DNA of 37,095 bases from Paramuribaculum sp. Its GTDB lineage: Bacteria; Bacteroidota; Bacteroidia; Bacteroidales; Muribaculaceae. The notes beneath the pieces were generated by a model. It did no database searches. It was not told the DNA's origin and saw nothing but the letters and a program-made list of their open reading frames with translations. The DNA is taken from NCBI GenBank assembly GCA_009775605.1, contig VSPV01000004.1, positions 1 through 37,095 of the forward strand, in the 5' to 3' direction. A program made the translations under genes and the position numbers. Positions 16,201 through 23,738 of the stretch are shown in pieces; position 1 is the stretch's first letter, and the number at the start of each line of letters is the position of its first letter.

Positions 16201-16626
16201 ATGGATGCTGATAAGCTGAATAATTTGGGTTATAAAATAATCGGAGCTGCTTACGAAGTAAGGAGAATCTTGGGAAGTAACTTATATGAAGCTTCTTATG
16301 AACAGGCTCATCAGCTGGAGTTGGAATTACGTGGTGTCCATTCAGAACGGCAGGTATATTTTCCTGTATACTATAAAGGAATGAGGTTAGAGAAAGCTCT
16401 TAGAGTTGATTTGCTTGTTGAAGACAAAATACCCGTCGAACTCAAGGCATTGAATTTTATGGGTCTAAGAGAAGTATCTCAAATTCTTGAATATCTGAAA
16501 TTTGGAGAATTCAAATTAGGGTATCTTATAAATTTCAAAGCTCCAGACTTTACAGTAGCTAAAGATTTTGATTATAATATAGACTATCTGGATAAAGGCA
16601 TTTACAGATTTGTAAATCGCATTTAA
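16201..16626 (+). CDS. GxxExxY-family protein (PD-(D/E)XK-like)
   Basis: The 141-residue protein has the family layout: an N-terminal helix IIGAAYEVRRILG, the signature region LGSNLYEASY (24-33), basic strand RQVYFPVYYKG, then VDLLVEDKIPVELKAL and the C-terminal LEYLKFGEFKLGYLINF. Asp70, Glu80 and Lys82 form a D-x(n)-ExK pattern seen in PD-(D/E)XK nuclease folds. The Gly that begins the GxxExxY signature is Asn27 here. Function of the family is not established. Codons are A+T-rich, unlike both neighbours, and the gene sits between long inverted repeats, so it is likely acquired. Confidence 0.88.
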   Translation: MDADKLNNLGYKIIGAAYEVRRILGSNLYEASYEQAHQLELELRGVHSERQVYFPVYYKGMRLEKALRVDLLVEDKIPVELKALNFMGLREVSQILEYLKFGEFKLGYLINFKAPDFTVAKDFDYNIDYLDKGIYRFVNRI

Positions 16627-16640
16627 TGTGTTTATAGTTG

Positions 16641-16744
16641 GAATGCAGAATGTCTCAGAACCGCAGAATGACGCGGAATATTATAATGTAAAAATATAAA
16701 GTTCTGCGTTACTCTGCTGTTCCTGCGTTGTTCTGCGTCTCGAA
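16641..16744 (-). repeat. Right inverted-repeat arm of GxxExxY cassette
   Basis: This is the partner of 16036-16139 and ends with CGTTGTTCTGCGTCTCGAA. Just outside it, 16748-16766 carries a further partial copy, CGTTGTTCTGCGGTTCTTG, so the right border is not clean. The arm starts 14 bp after the GxxExxY stop codon. Confidence 0.85.
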
Positions 16745-16787
16745 CCCACGTTGTTCTGCGGTTCTTGCAGGGGAAGGAAGGGGTGCG

Positions 16788-16819
16788 GTTGGCGGATTGG
16801 CTGATTTATTGTAACTTTG
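16788..16819 (+). promoter_or_regulatory. Bacteroidetes-type promoter of argS
   Basis: GTTG (16788-16791), a 20-bp spacer and TAACTTTG (16812-16819) fit the -33/-7 consensus with one change in the -33 box. The predicted leader is about 50 nt. It lies outside the right inverted-repeat arm, so argS does not depend on the cassette for transcription. Confidence 0.62.
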
Positions 16820-16876
16820 CAGGGCGTCAAGGCGCATAATGTTCAATGAAATGCAATAAATAAAACACAACACGAT

Positions 16877-18673
16877 ATGTCAATAGATTCTATTATAGTA
16901 GAAGCTGTGGCAAAGGCCGTGAAGGAGCTTTACGGCGTGGAGGCAGATGCCGCTTCCATTCAGCCGCAGACCACCAAGAAGGAATTCGAAGGTAACCTCA
17001 CTATTGTTGTTTTCCCGTGGGTGAAGGCAGCCCGCAAATCGCCCGAGGCGGTTGGAACCGAGATTGGCAACTGGCTTGTGGACAACGAGCCGGCAGTTGA
17101 CCGTTTCAACGTGATAAAGGGCTTCCTCAATATTGTCATAGAACCTTCGTTCTGGTCGTCGGTACTCTCACATATCGCGGCCGACGAGAAGTGGGGCATA
17201 ACCCCTGTGACCGACGCCTCGCCGCTGGCTATGGTGGAATACTCGTCGCCCAACACCAACAAACCCCTTCACCTGGGACATCTCCGCAATATACTGCTGG
17301 GCTACAGCCTCTCGCAGATACTGGCAGCGTGTGGCAACCGCGTGGTCAAGACCAACATTGTCAACGACCGAGGCATTCATATATGCAAATCGATGCTTGC
17401 TTGGCAGAAGTGGGGCGAAGGCGCCACTCCGGAATCGGCCGGAAAGAAGGGCGACCATCTCATAGGCGACTACTATGTGCTGTTCGACAAGCATTACCGC
17501 GAGCAGGTGAAGGAGCTTATGGAATCGGGCCTGAGCGAGGACGAGGCCAAGGCCCAGGCTCCCCTTATTCTTGAGGCGCGCGAGATGCTACGCAAGTGGG
17601 AGGCCAAGGATCCCGAGGTGCGCGGCCTCTGGCAGAAGATGAACGAATGGGTCTACGCCGGATTCGACGCCACCTATCAGCGCATGGGCGTGGGCTTCGA
17701 CAAGATATATTACGAAAGCGACACCTATCTTGAAGGCAAAGAGCTTGTGCTCAAAGGTCTGGAAGAGGGTATAATGGAGCGTCACGACGACGGATCAGTG
17801 TGGGCCGACCTCACTGCCGACGGACTCGACAACAAGCTGCTGCTCCGTGCCGACGGAACTTCGGTGTATATGACGCAGGATATCGGCACTGCCAAACTGC
17901 GCTACCGCGACTATCCCATCGACAAGATGATCTACGTTGTGGGCAACGAGCAGAACTATCATTTTCAGGTGCTCTCCATCCTGCTTGACCGCCTCGGATT
18001 CAAGTGGGGAAAGGATCTTGTGCACTTCTCCTACGGCATGGTGAACCTGCCCAACGGCCGCATGAAGAGCCGCGAGGGTACGGTGGTTGACGCCGACGAC
18101 CTCATGGCCGACATGGTTGCCGATGCCAAAAAGGTGATTGAAGAGCGCGGAGAGATTAAGAAACTCGACGGCGCCACCCCCGAGGAGGTAGACACTATTG
18201 CCGAGACCGTGGGCATGGGCGCGCTCAAATACTTCCTGCTGAAGGTCGATCCCCGCAAGAACATGACCTTCAATCCCGAGGAATCCATAGATTTCAACGG
18301 CAACACGGGGCCTTTCATCCAGTATACCTACGCGCGCATCCGTTCGGTGCTCCGCAAGGCAGCCGAAAGCGGAGTTGAGACAGCCGATTATTCAGCCGTG
18401 AAGCCCGGCGAACGCGAGATAGCGCTGATACAGCGTCTGGCCGATTTCCCATCGACCGTGTCAGAAGCCGGCCGTACCTACAGCCCGGCACTTATCGCCA
18501 ACTATGCCTACGATCTGGTGAAAGAGTACAATCAGTTCTACCACGACTGCACCATACTCGGCGAGACCGATCCGGCCGTGCGCTCGCTGCGTCTGGCGCT
18601 TTCAGCCACTACCGCCCGCACCGTAAAGACGGCTCTTGGGCTGCTCGGCATCAATGTGCCTGAAAGAATGTAA
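16877..18673 (+). CDS. argS: Arginyl-tRNA synthetase
   Basis: This class I synthetase charges tRNA-Arg and needs bound tRNA for arginine activation. The 598 residues have an N-terminal additional domain, SSPNTNKPLHLGHLRN with the HIGH motif HLGH at 132-135, TNIVNDRGIHICKSM, the KMSKS-equivalent RMKSREG (KMSKS is commonly degenerate in ArgRS), FIQYTYARIRSVLRK, and the C-terminal DALR-type anticodon domain ending LLGINVPERM. It is probably monocistronic or ends before the separately promoted Bax inhibitor gene. Confidence 0.97.
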   Translation: MSIDSIIVEAVAKAVKELYGVEADAASIQPQTTKKEFEGNLTIVVFPWVKAARKSPEAVGTEIGNWLVDNEPAVDRFNVIKGFLNIVIEPSFWSSVLSHIAADEKWGITPVTDASPLAMVEYSSPNTNKPLHLGHLRNILLGYSLSQILAACGNRVVKTNIVNDRGIHICKSMLAWQKWGEGATPESAGKKGDHLIGDYYVLFDKHYREQVKELMESGLSEDEAKAQAPLILEAREMLRKWEAKDPEVRGLWQKMNEWVYAGFDATYQRMGVGFDKIYYESDTYLEGKELVLKGLEEGIMERHDDGSVWADLTADGLDNKLLLRADGTSVYMTQDIGTAKLRYRDYPIDKMIYVVGNEQNYHFQVLSILLDRLGFKWGKDLVHFSYGMVNLPNGRMKSREGTVVDADDLMADMVADAKKVIEERGEIKKLDGATPEEVDTIAETVGMGALKYFLLKVDPRKNMTFNPEESIDFNGNTGPFIQYTYARIRSVLRKAAESGVETADYSAVKPGEREIALIQRLADFPSTVSEAGRTYSPALIANYAYDLVKEYNQFYHDCTILGETDPAVRSLRLALSATTARTVKTALGLLGINVPERM

Positions 18674-18677
18674 CATT

Positions 18678-18692
18678 TGGCACAGTTTTTGT
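18678..18692 (+). promoter_or_regulatory. Sigma-54-like promoter upstream of the Bax inhibitor-1 gene
   Basis: TGGCAC, 5 bp, then TTGT aligns with the -24/-12 sigma-54 consensus TGGCAC-N5-TTGC. The invariant GG and the -12 position are exactly ten bases apart, but the final C of GC is T. It starts 5 bp after the argS stop. Without expression data this is a tentative call. Confidence 0.4.
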
Positions 18693-18718
18693 GTTATATA
18701 AATAATCTAACAACAATC

Positions 18719-18740
18719 CCGGCCTATAATCCGTGGCCGG
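18719..18740 (+). promoter_or_regulatory. Hairpin in leader of the Bax inhibitor-1 gene
   Basis: CCGGCC (18719-18724) and GGCCGG (18735-18740) form a 6-bp GC stem with a 10-nt loop, 21 bp before the start codon. It could be a leader structure or a weak argS terminator; there is no T run after it. Confidence 0.3.
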
Positions 18741-18761
18741 CAATCATATCCATTTACTCTT

Positions 18762-19493
18762 ATGAACTACAATGAAATGCCGCCGAGCTACAACGGCAAC
18801 AACTATTATCAGCAGTCCGACGGCCGCGCACTCGACACACGCCTCTCCGCCATAATGAAGCGCGTATATGTCAAGATGTTCCTCGGTCTGCTCGTGACAG
18901 CCTTCACAGCATTATTCTGCATACAGTCTCCCGCCGTGATACAGTTCTTCCAGCTCCATTCTTGGGCCATGTGGGTGCTGTTCGGTTTTGAGCTTGTGAT
19001 TGTGATGAGCGTTTCGGGCGGTCTCAACCGCATGAATCCCGCTCTGGCCACGCTGCTGTTCTACGTATTCGCCGTGGTCAACGGCCTGATGCTGTTCCCG
19101 ATATTTTTCATCTATACCGGCGCCTCCATAGCCAAGACATTCTTTATATGCTCCGGAGTATTCGGAGCCATGAGCGTCTACGGTTATTTTACCTCGCAGG
19201 ATCTCACCAAATGGGGCACATACCTGATAATGGCGCTTTTCGGCCTGATTATCGTGTCGATTGTCAATATTTTCCTGAAGAGCTCTACGATGGACTGGAT
19301 CGTATCGGGCTTAGGTGTGCTGATATTCATCGGTCTCACCGCATGGGACACCCAGCAGATCAAGGCTATGGCTCTGCAGGCTCCCGCCGAGAGCGCAGGC
19401 CGTATCTCTACCTACGGTGCTCTGTCGCTCTATCTCGACTTCATCAACCTCTTCCTCTATCTGCTCCGTTTCTTCGGCTCGTCGAGAGACTGA
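18762..19493 (+). CDS. Bax inhibitor-1/YccA family membrane protein
   Basis: The 243-residue protein has seven hydrophobic segments and a short polar N-terminus. Family landmarks are VYVKMFLGLLVTAFTALF, MNPALATLLFYVFAVVNG, FFICSGVFGAMSVYGYFT and the C-terminal GLTAWDTQQIKAMA with LSLYLDFINLFLYLLRFFG. Relatives act as calcium-permeable channels or affect protease and stress responses (YccA with FtsH), but the role here is not known. It begins a plus-strand group with the small membrane protein 47 bp downstream. Confidence 0.92.
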   Translation: MNYNEMPPSYNGNNYYQQSDGRALDTRLSAIMKRVYVKMFLGLLVTAFTALFCIQSPAVIQFFQLHSWAMWVLFGFELVIVMSVSGGLNRMNPALATLLFYVFAVVNGLMLFPIFFIYTGASIAKTFFICSGVFGAMSVYGYFTSQDLTKWGTYLIMALFGLIIVSIVNIFLKSSTMDWIVSGLGVLIFIGLTAWDTQQIKAMALQAPAESAGRISTYGALSLYLDFINLFLYLLRFFGSSRD

Positions 19494-19540
19494 GGCGTCC
19501 CGACGCTTTTCAACATCTGTTCATATAAAAACTTTCAGCC

Positions 19541-19903
19541 ATGTTACGTAAAATGCTCCTGATGCTGGGCGCCCTTGTGGTGGCTATAGTTCTTGCGGTG
19601 TTCGTCTGTGAGATAAATCCCGACGTCACATACACCTGGTATGCCGGTCTCTGGCAGGGACTGTTTTTCATTCCCAATTTCATTCTCTGGGTGTTCCGCG
19701 ACGGATTGTTTGTAGCCGCACACTCCACGTTGGGCTACAAGGTATGCTATGCGCTGATGGCGCTGATGAGCGTTGCATCGCTGGCAAGTTGTTTCTGGGC
19801 TCCCCGTTCGGTAAGAATCGAGCGTCAGCGTGAGGCCACAGAGAAAGCTGAAGAGCAGGCTCGCATAAAGCGCGAAAGCGAACAGGAAAATCTTCCCCGA
19901 TAA
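19541..19903 (+). CDS. Small two-span membrane protein, function unknown
   Basis: The 120-residue product has hydrophobic segments near 5-24 and 66-90 and an amphipathic aromatic stretch between them (YTWYAGLWQGLFFIPNFIL). The C-terminal 30 residues are charged and helical (ERQREATEKAEEQARIK), likely a short cytoplasmic coiled coil. Similar WYAGLWQGFF-type proteins occur in Bacteroidales, but I know no function. It ends 4 bp before the radical SAM gene, so the two are probably translated from one message. Confidence 0.8.
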   Translation: MLRKMLLMLGALVVAIVLAVFVCEINPDVTYTWYAGLWQGLFFIPNFILWVFRDGLFVAAHSTLGYKVCYALMALMSVASLASCFWAPRSVRIERQREATEKAEEQARIKRESEQENLPR

Positions 19904-19907
19904 AACC

Positions 19908-20684
19908 ATGCAGCGCGTACTTTTCCATGAAACCGTGTTCGGCCCGATTCATTCGCGCCGGCTCGGAACGTCGCTGGGCGTGAATCTATCGCCTGTTGAC
20001 GGCAAAGTGTGCTCGTTCGACTGTCTTTACTGCGAGGCGGGCTTCAATGCCCAAGGACCCGGAACATCGGGTCTGCCGCCACGTCAGTGCGTGCGAGAGG
20101 CTCTTGAAAGCAAGCTCCGTGCCATGAAGGAGGCCGGCGAGAATCTTGATGTGATTACCTTCTCCGGCAACGGCGAGCCTACGCTTCACCCTGAATTCTC
20201 CGGGATTGTGGATGACACAATCGAGCTTCGCGACGAGTATTTCCCGCAGGTGAAGATAAGCGTACTCAGCAATTCCACCCGTCTGGGACTGCCTGAGGTC
20301 GACGAGGCTCTGCGTAAAGTCGACAACAATATTCTCAAACTGGACTCCGCCATAACATCGACCATGCGGCTGATTGACCGCCCTATGTCGCCTTCCTATA
20401 CCTCCGAGCATGCGATAGAGAGGATAGCTGCCTTCACCCCTGAGTGCATAGTGCAGACAATGCTCCTCAGGGGGGAATACGAGGGCGAGAGGATTGACAA
20501 CACTACCCCCGATGAAATAGCCGCTCTGACGGAGGCCTACGTGCGCATCGCGCCCCGTGAGGTGATGCTCTACTCCATCGACCGCAAGACTCCGGCCGAA
20601 CGGCTGGAGAAAGTGAGCCGCGGGGAGCTTGAGAAAGTGGCTGCCGGTATGCGTGCGCGCGGCATCAACGTGCTTGTGAGCTGA
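19908..20684 (+). CDS. Radical SAM protein, COG0731-like
   Basis: The 258-residue protein carries the radical SAM cluster motif CSFDCLYC (Cys35, Cys39, Cys42), the glycine-rich SAM-binding stretch ITFSGNGEPTLHPEF and LDSAITSTM. It resembles Bacteroidetes members of COG0731 (the wyosine-synthase-like group), but bacteria lack wyosine, so its substrate is unknown. An N-terminal GPIHSRRLGTSLGVNL block is typical of this branch. It sits 4 bp after the small membrane protein and 6 bp before the LD-carboxypeptidase, suggesting an operon, though no shared pathway is evident. Confidence 0.88.
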   Translation: MQRVLFHETVFGPIHSRRLGTSLGVNLSPVDGKVCSFDCLYCEAGFNAQGPGTSGLPPRQCVREALESKLRAMKEAGENLDVITFSGNGEPTLHPEFSGIVDDTIELRDEYFPQVKISVLSNSTRLGLPEVDEALRKVDNNILKLDSAITSTMRLIDRPMSPSYTSEHAIERIAAFTPECIVQTMLLRGEYEGERIDNTTPDEIAALTEAYVRIAPREVMLYSIDRKTPAERLEKVSRGELEKVAAGMRARGINVLVS

Positions 20685-20690
20685 CTCGCC

Positions 20691-21587
20691 ATGATATTGC
20701 CTCCACCGTTGCGAAAAGGCGATGTCGTGGCGATTCTGTCGCCATCAGGAGCCGCTGTAAAAGATAATGTGGAGAAAGCTGCGGAGGCAATCCGTAGCCG
20801 TGGTTACGAAGTAAGGATTATGCCGCACGCACTCGGGCGTCACGGTTCGTTCAGCGGAAGCGTGGAGGAGCGCCTGTCGGATTTCACGGAGGCGTGGCAT
20901 GACCCGCGTGTGAAGGCTATGCTGTGTTCGCGCGGCGGCTACGGTGCGGTGCATCTGCTTCCGGCGCTCGACGCCCTGAGGCTGGAGGAAACGTCCAAAT
21001 GGCTTATCGGATTCAGCGATATCTCGGCGCTGCATGCCCTGATGCAGCATCGCGGCATTGCTTCGCTCCACGGCCCTCAGACGCGCCATCTGGCTCTTCA
21101 TCCCGACGATTCCGATTCCTGCACTGCCGCCCTTTTCGGCGCGCTTGAAGGTACTCCCCATGCGATTGAATGGGGAAAGACGGAGTACGACACTCCGGGA
21201 ACGGCCCGGGGCACACTGCGTGGCGGAAATCTCGCCGTGATTTCGGCTCTTATAGGGACGCCATATAGTCCTTTTCAGTCCGATTCCATTCTTGTTCTGG
21301 AGGATATAGCCGAGCCTGTCTACAAAGTGGAGCGCACGCTCTGTCAGCTCCGTATGGCCGGGCTGCTCGACACTCTCCGAGGAATTGTTGTGGGACAGTT
21401 CACCGACTATCATCCCGATGTGAACCACGCTTCGATGGAAGAGATGATACGTTCGGCGCTGCACGGCCTCCAAATTCCTGTGGCATTCAACGCCCCGGTG
21501 GGACACGTGGAGCGCAACATGCCCCTGATATTAGGCGCGACTGCCACCCTGCACACCGATTCCACCGGCTCCCGCCTCACGTTCTGA
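20691..21587 (+). CDS. LD-carboxypeptidase (S66 family, LdcA/MccF-like)
   Basis: Family S66 serine peptidases remove the terminal D-alanine from tetrapeptides during peptidoglycan recycling, or cleave microcin C-like peptides. The 298-residue protein shows RGGYGAVHLLPALD and the catalytic set Ser109 in GFSDIS, Glu208 in LEDIAEPVYKVER and His272 in VGHVERNMP. No signal peptide is seen, which agrees with the cytoplasmic LdcA role. Its stop codon directly abuts the stop codon of the convergent ATPase gene, with no spacer. Confidence 0.92.
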   Translation: MILPPPLRKGDVVAILSPSGAAVKDNVEKAAEAIRSRGYEVRIMPHALGRHGSFSGSVEERLSDFTEAWHDPRVKAMLCSRGGYGAVHLLPALDALRLEETSKWLIGFSDISALHALMQHRGIASLHGPQTRHLALHPDDSDSCTAALFGALEGTPHAIEWGKTEYDTPGTARGTLRGGNLAVISALIGTPYSPFQSDSILVLEDIAEPVYKVERTLCQLRMAGLLDTLRGIVVGQFTDYHPDVNHASMEEMIRSALHGLQIPVAFNAPVGHVERNMPLILGATATLHTDSTGSRLTF

Positions 21588-22919
21588 TTACATATCATCC
21601 AAAGTCAGCAGCCGCGTCTCTATCTCAAACTTCGATAAAAGAGCCGTTTTAATATACTCTACCTTTTCCATAAATAGTTTATGGTCATAATTGCGGCGTT
21701 GGCGTTTCACTTCTGCGACTAATGCAGTTTTGCCATCAGTTTTGATGCCGATTATGTCAATCTCATATGCCTCCTTACCTTTTTTGCGTTCCCACCATGA
21801 GCCGATTTCTGAATACTCATGGCTTTCCATCATCTTCAGCCTAAACCATTTTTCAAGCGCAAGTCCTGAGAAAGTCGGGTAATCCGACTTGACTATCTCA
21901 CGGAGACGCTCGAAGTTGTTCAGTTCGACCAATGTCTGGTTACGGTCAAAATAATTGAACCAGAACTTCAGGAAATTGTCGGTGATTTCGTATTGCACGT
22001 TCTGAGAACGCGGTTTAGACATTATCGGACGCACTCGTTTGATTAACGAATAATCCTCAATCAGTCTTTTCAGATGCCCGGCTACCGTCACCCCACCCAA
22101 TGTGCTTTCGATCGCACCCTGTGTGTTTATTCCGGAGGCGATACAGCTGAGAACCGAAAAATACAGACCATAATCCTTGCCGAACTCTTCAATAAGAAGG
22201 GAGCGTCCCTCATTTATGAACAGAGAGTTTTCTCTGACAATAAAGTCAATCATTCTTTCGATTGACAGATCCGTATCCTCACATAGCAGTTCGATATATT
22301 TCGGGACTCCGCCGGTGACACAATAGAAAGCAAGCAATTCATCGTTTGTATATCCGGGACGAAAATCATGCATTATCTCTTTCATTGTCTCAGTGCCGAA
22401 GCCCGATAAGCGTATGTTTGCATCCGCTCTTCCGAACAGGGGTTCGTGATAATTTTCAAATATCTGGTGCATCATCGAATACACCGAACCCATAAGCAAT
22501 AGATTCACATGAGTATCGTTGCGATATGAATCCCAGATATTTTGTATATCGCTGAATACAGAGGGGGCTATATTGAAAAATTCCTGAAACTCGTCAATAA
22601 TCAAATTGAACTTGCGCGTCTTGGCAAGCTCCATCAACATCTGAAACAAAGACCTGAAACTCTTTATTTCCGGAGGAACATAGCAATCAAGGGCTGTGGA
22701 GATTAGTCCCGCGAACTCCTCACATAATGCGGCCTCGTTTTTCCTGCTGACGAACAGATATACCGTTGGCTGCTCGCCCCGGGTAGCATGCAATGCCAGT
22801 GATGTCTTTCCGATGCGACGCCGACCTGTGATAACAGTCATTCTCGACCGCGATTCGAAGGCCCGGGACTGTATCCGTCGTAATTCTTCTGTTTCCTTTG
22901 TGCGATTATAGAACTTCAT
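21588..22919 (-). CDS. AAA ATPase with C-terminal DUF234 nuclease-like domain
   Basis: The 443-residue protein has an N-terminal AAA/STAND-type ATPase: Walker A TGRRRIGKTS (31-40) and Walker B NLIIDEFQEFF (105-115). A winged-helix-like middle follows (GVTVAGHLKRLIEDYSLIKR), then a C-terminal DUF234 region with Asp388 and Glu403-x-Lys405 in the PD-(D/E)XK order. Such archaeal-type ATPases are frequent, repeated and laterally spread in Bacteroidetes and archaea; their job is unknown. It is more A+T-rich than neighbours and abuts the LD-carboxypeptidase stop with no gap, suggesting insertion. A perfect palindrome precedes its start codon. Confidence 0.9.
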   Translation of the reverse strand: MKFYNRTKETEELRRIQSRAFESRSRMTVITGRRRIGKTSLALHATRGEQPTVYLFVSRKNEAALCEEFAGLISTALDCYVPPEIKSFRSLFQMLMELAKTRKFNLIIDEFQEFFNIAPSVFSDIQNIWDSYRNDTHVNLLLMGSVYSMMHQIFENYHEPLFGRADANIRLSGFGTETMKEIMHDFRPGYTNDELLAFYCVTGGVPKYIELLCEDTDLSIERMIDFIVRENSLFINEGRSLLIEEFGKDYGLYFSVLSCIASGINTQGAIESTLGGVTVAGHLKRLIEDYSLIKRVRPIMSKPRSQNVQYEITDNFLKFWFNYFDRNQTLVELNNFERLREIVKSDYPTFSGLALEKWFRLKMMESHEYSEIGSWWERKKGKEAYEIDIIGIKTDGKTALVAEVKRQRRNYDHKLFMEKVEYIKTALLSKFEIETRLLTLDDM

Positions 22920-22928
22920 ACTTTATTA

Positions 22929-22949
22929 CCGTGGTAATTATTACCACGG
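22929..22949 (-). promoter_or_regulatory. Perfect 21-bp palindrome at the ATPase transcription start
   Basis: Arms CCGTGGTAAT and ATTACCACGG flank one T. The palindrome ends 9 bp before the ATG and, from the promoter prediction, spans about -2 to +19 of the transcript. It could be an operator, possibly bound by the ATPase's own winged-helix domain, or form a leader hairpin that masks the start. Confidence 0.65.
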
Positions 22950-22952
22950 TGA

Positions 22953-22984
22953 CAAAGTTATAGATAATCTTTGAAAGCACCAAC
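22953..22984 (-). promoter_or_regulatory. Bacteroidetes-type promoter of the ATPase gene
   Basis: On the minus strand GTTG (22984-22981), 20 bp and TAACTTTG (22960-22953) match the -33/-7 consensus with one mismatch, the same variant as the argS promoter. The expected transcription start is near 22947. Confidence 0.6.
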
Positions 22985-23023
22985 ATTCGATCAGGATAAG
23001 TTGCTCCCTTATCCCGGGATTTG

Positions 23024-23650
23024 TTAAAGCTGGCCAAGTTCCACGCGGGTGGCCACGCGCTCTATTATGGCGTCTTTGCGGTCTTTTTCAGGCTTGTAGT
23101 CCACTTTGAGGTTCACGCCGAAAAGGCGGCCGAATGTCTGCCAGAATCCGGCACGGAACGAGCCGAGAAAGGCCTTGATGATATTGTAGCCGCTCTGGTC
23201 CGTCTCGCGTTTTATGAGCTTGCAGAGCATTGTGGCCTGTGAGCGCGTGAATTTCTTCAGCACAGGCTTGTATTGCTCGAAGATGGCCTTCTCCATGTCC
23301 TTGAGATATTTCTCGCGCTCTTTCTGGGTTGGGAAGGTCTCGATGTATTCGTAGGTTTCCAGCAGGGTGGCGCAGATCAGTTTGGCGTAGGGGAGCGTGC
23401 GCTTCACATCGCGCACGGTGCGCCAGTAGAACTGCTCTTCTTTCTTGTTCTTGAATTTGAGCGGAGGATACACCGTGACGTTGTTGAGCACGAGCATACG
23501 CACCTGTTCACCGTCAATTTCGGTATAATAGTAACCGCGCACGCTGTTTATCCTGCCGTCGCCGGGGTCGTCGAGTGTGGGCTGCTGTGCGGATGCCGTC
23601 AGGAAAAACAGCAGTAGGGCAAGCAGAATATATGGACGTTCAGGTTTCAT
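23024..23650 (-). CDS. DUF4294 exported protein
   Basis: The 208-residue product has a type I signal peptide (PYILLALLLFFLTASAQQ, cleavage after SAQ or nearby), then the DUF4294 core: LVLNNVTVYPPLKFKNKKEE, YWRTVRDVKRTLPYAKL, EREKYLKDMEKAIFEQYKPV and KLIKRETDQSGYNIIKAFLG. The family is limited to Bacteroidetes and has no known function. It follows nadB by 88 bp on the same strand and may be co-transcribed with it, though no functional link is apparent. Confidence 0.85.
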   Translation of the reverse strand: MKPERPYILLALLLFFLTASAQQPTLDDPGDGRINSVRGYYYTEIDGEQVRMLVLNNVTVYPPLKFKNKKEEQFYWRTVRDVKRTLPYAKLICATLLETYEYIETFPTQKEREKYLKDMEKAIFEQYKPVLKKFTRSQATMLCKLIKRETDQSGYNIIKAFLGSFRAGFWQTFGRLFGVNLKVDYKPEKDRKDAIIERVATRVELGQL

Positions 23651-23738
23651 AGCGGGTGTGCGTGTGTCGGTGGCCGAAGCGTGTATATGTATATATAACG
23701 CAGGAGGCGCCCGGAAGATTGTGCGGAGAGGGCCGGAG

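Larger units (their letters stand above)
16036..16744. mobile_element. Putative GxxExxY-containing inverted-repeat cassette
   Basis: A 709-bp unit consists of two 104-bp inverted arms enclosing one A+T-rich gene. The low GC of the enclosed gene against GC-rich dapB and argS suggests transfer as a unit. No transposase is encoded, and I see no target-site duplication: left flank CCCCTATAG, right flank CCCACGTTG. It may be moved in trans or be a repeat-dense island; mobility is inferred, not shown. Confidence 0.45.

Noticed and set aside
16036..16762. CRISPR array suggested by repeated CGCAGAAC units
   Set aside because: Units are irregularly spaced, occur in both orientations and surround a gene; no regular spacers or cas genes.
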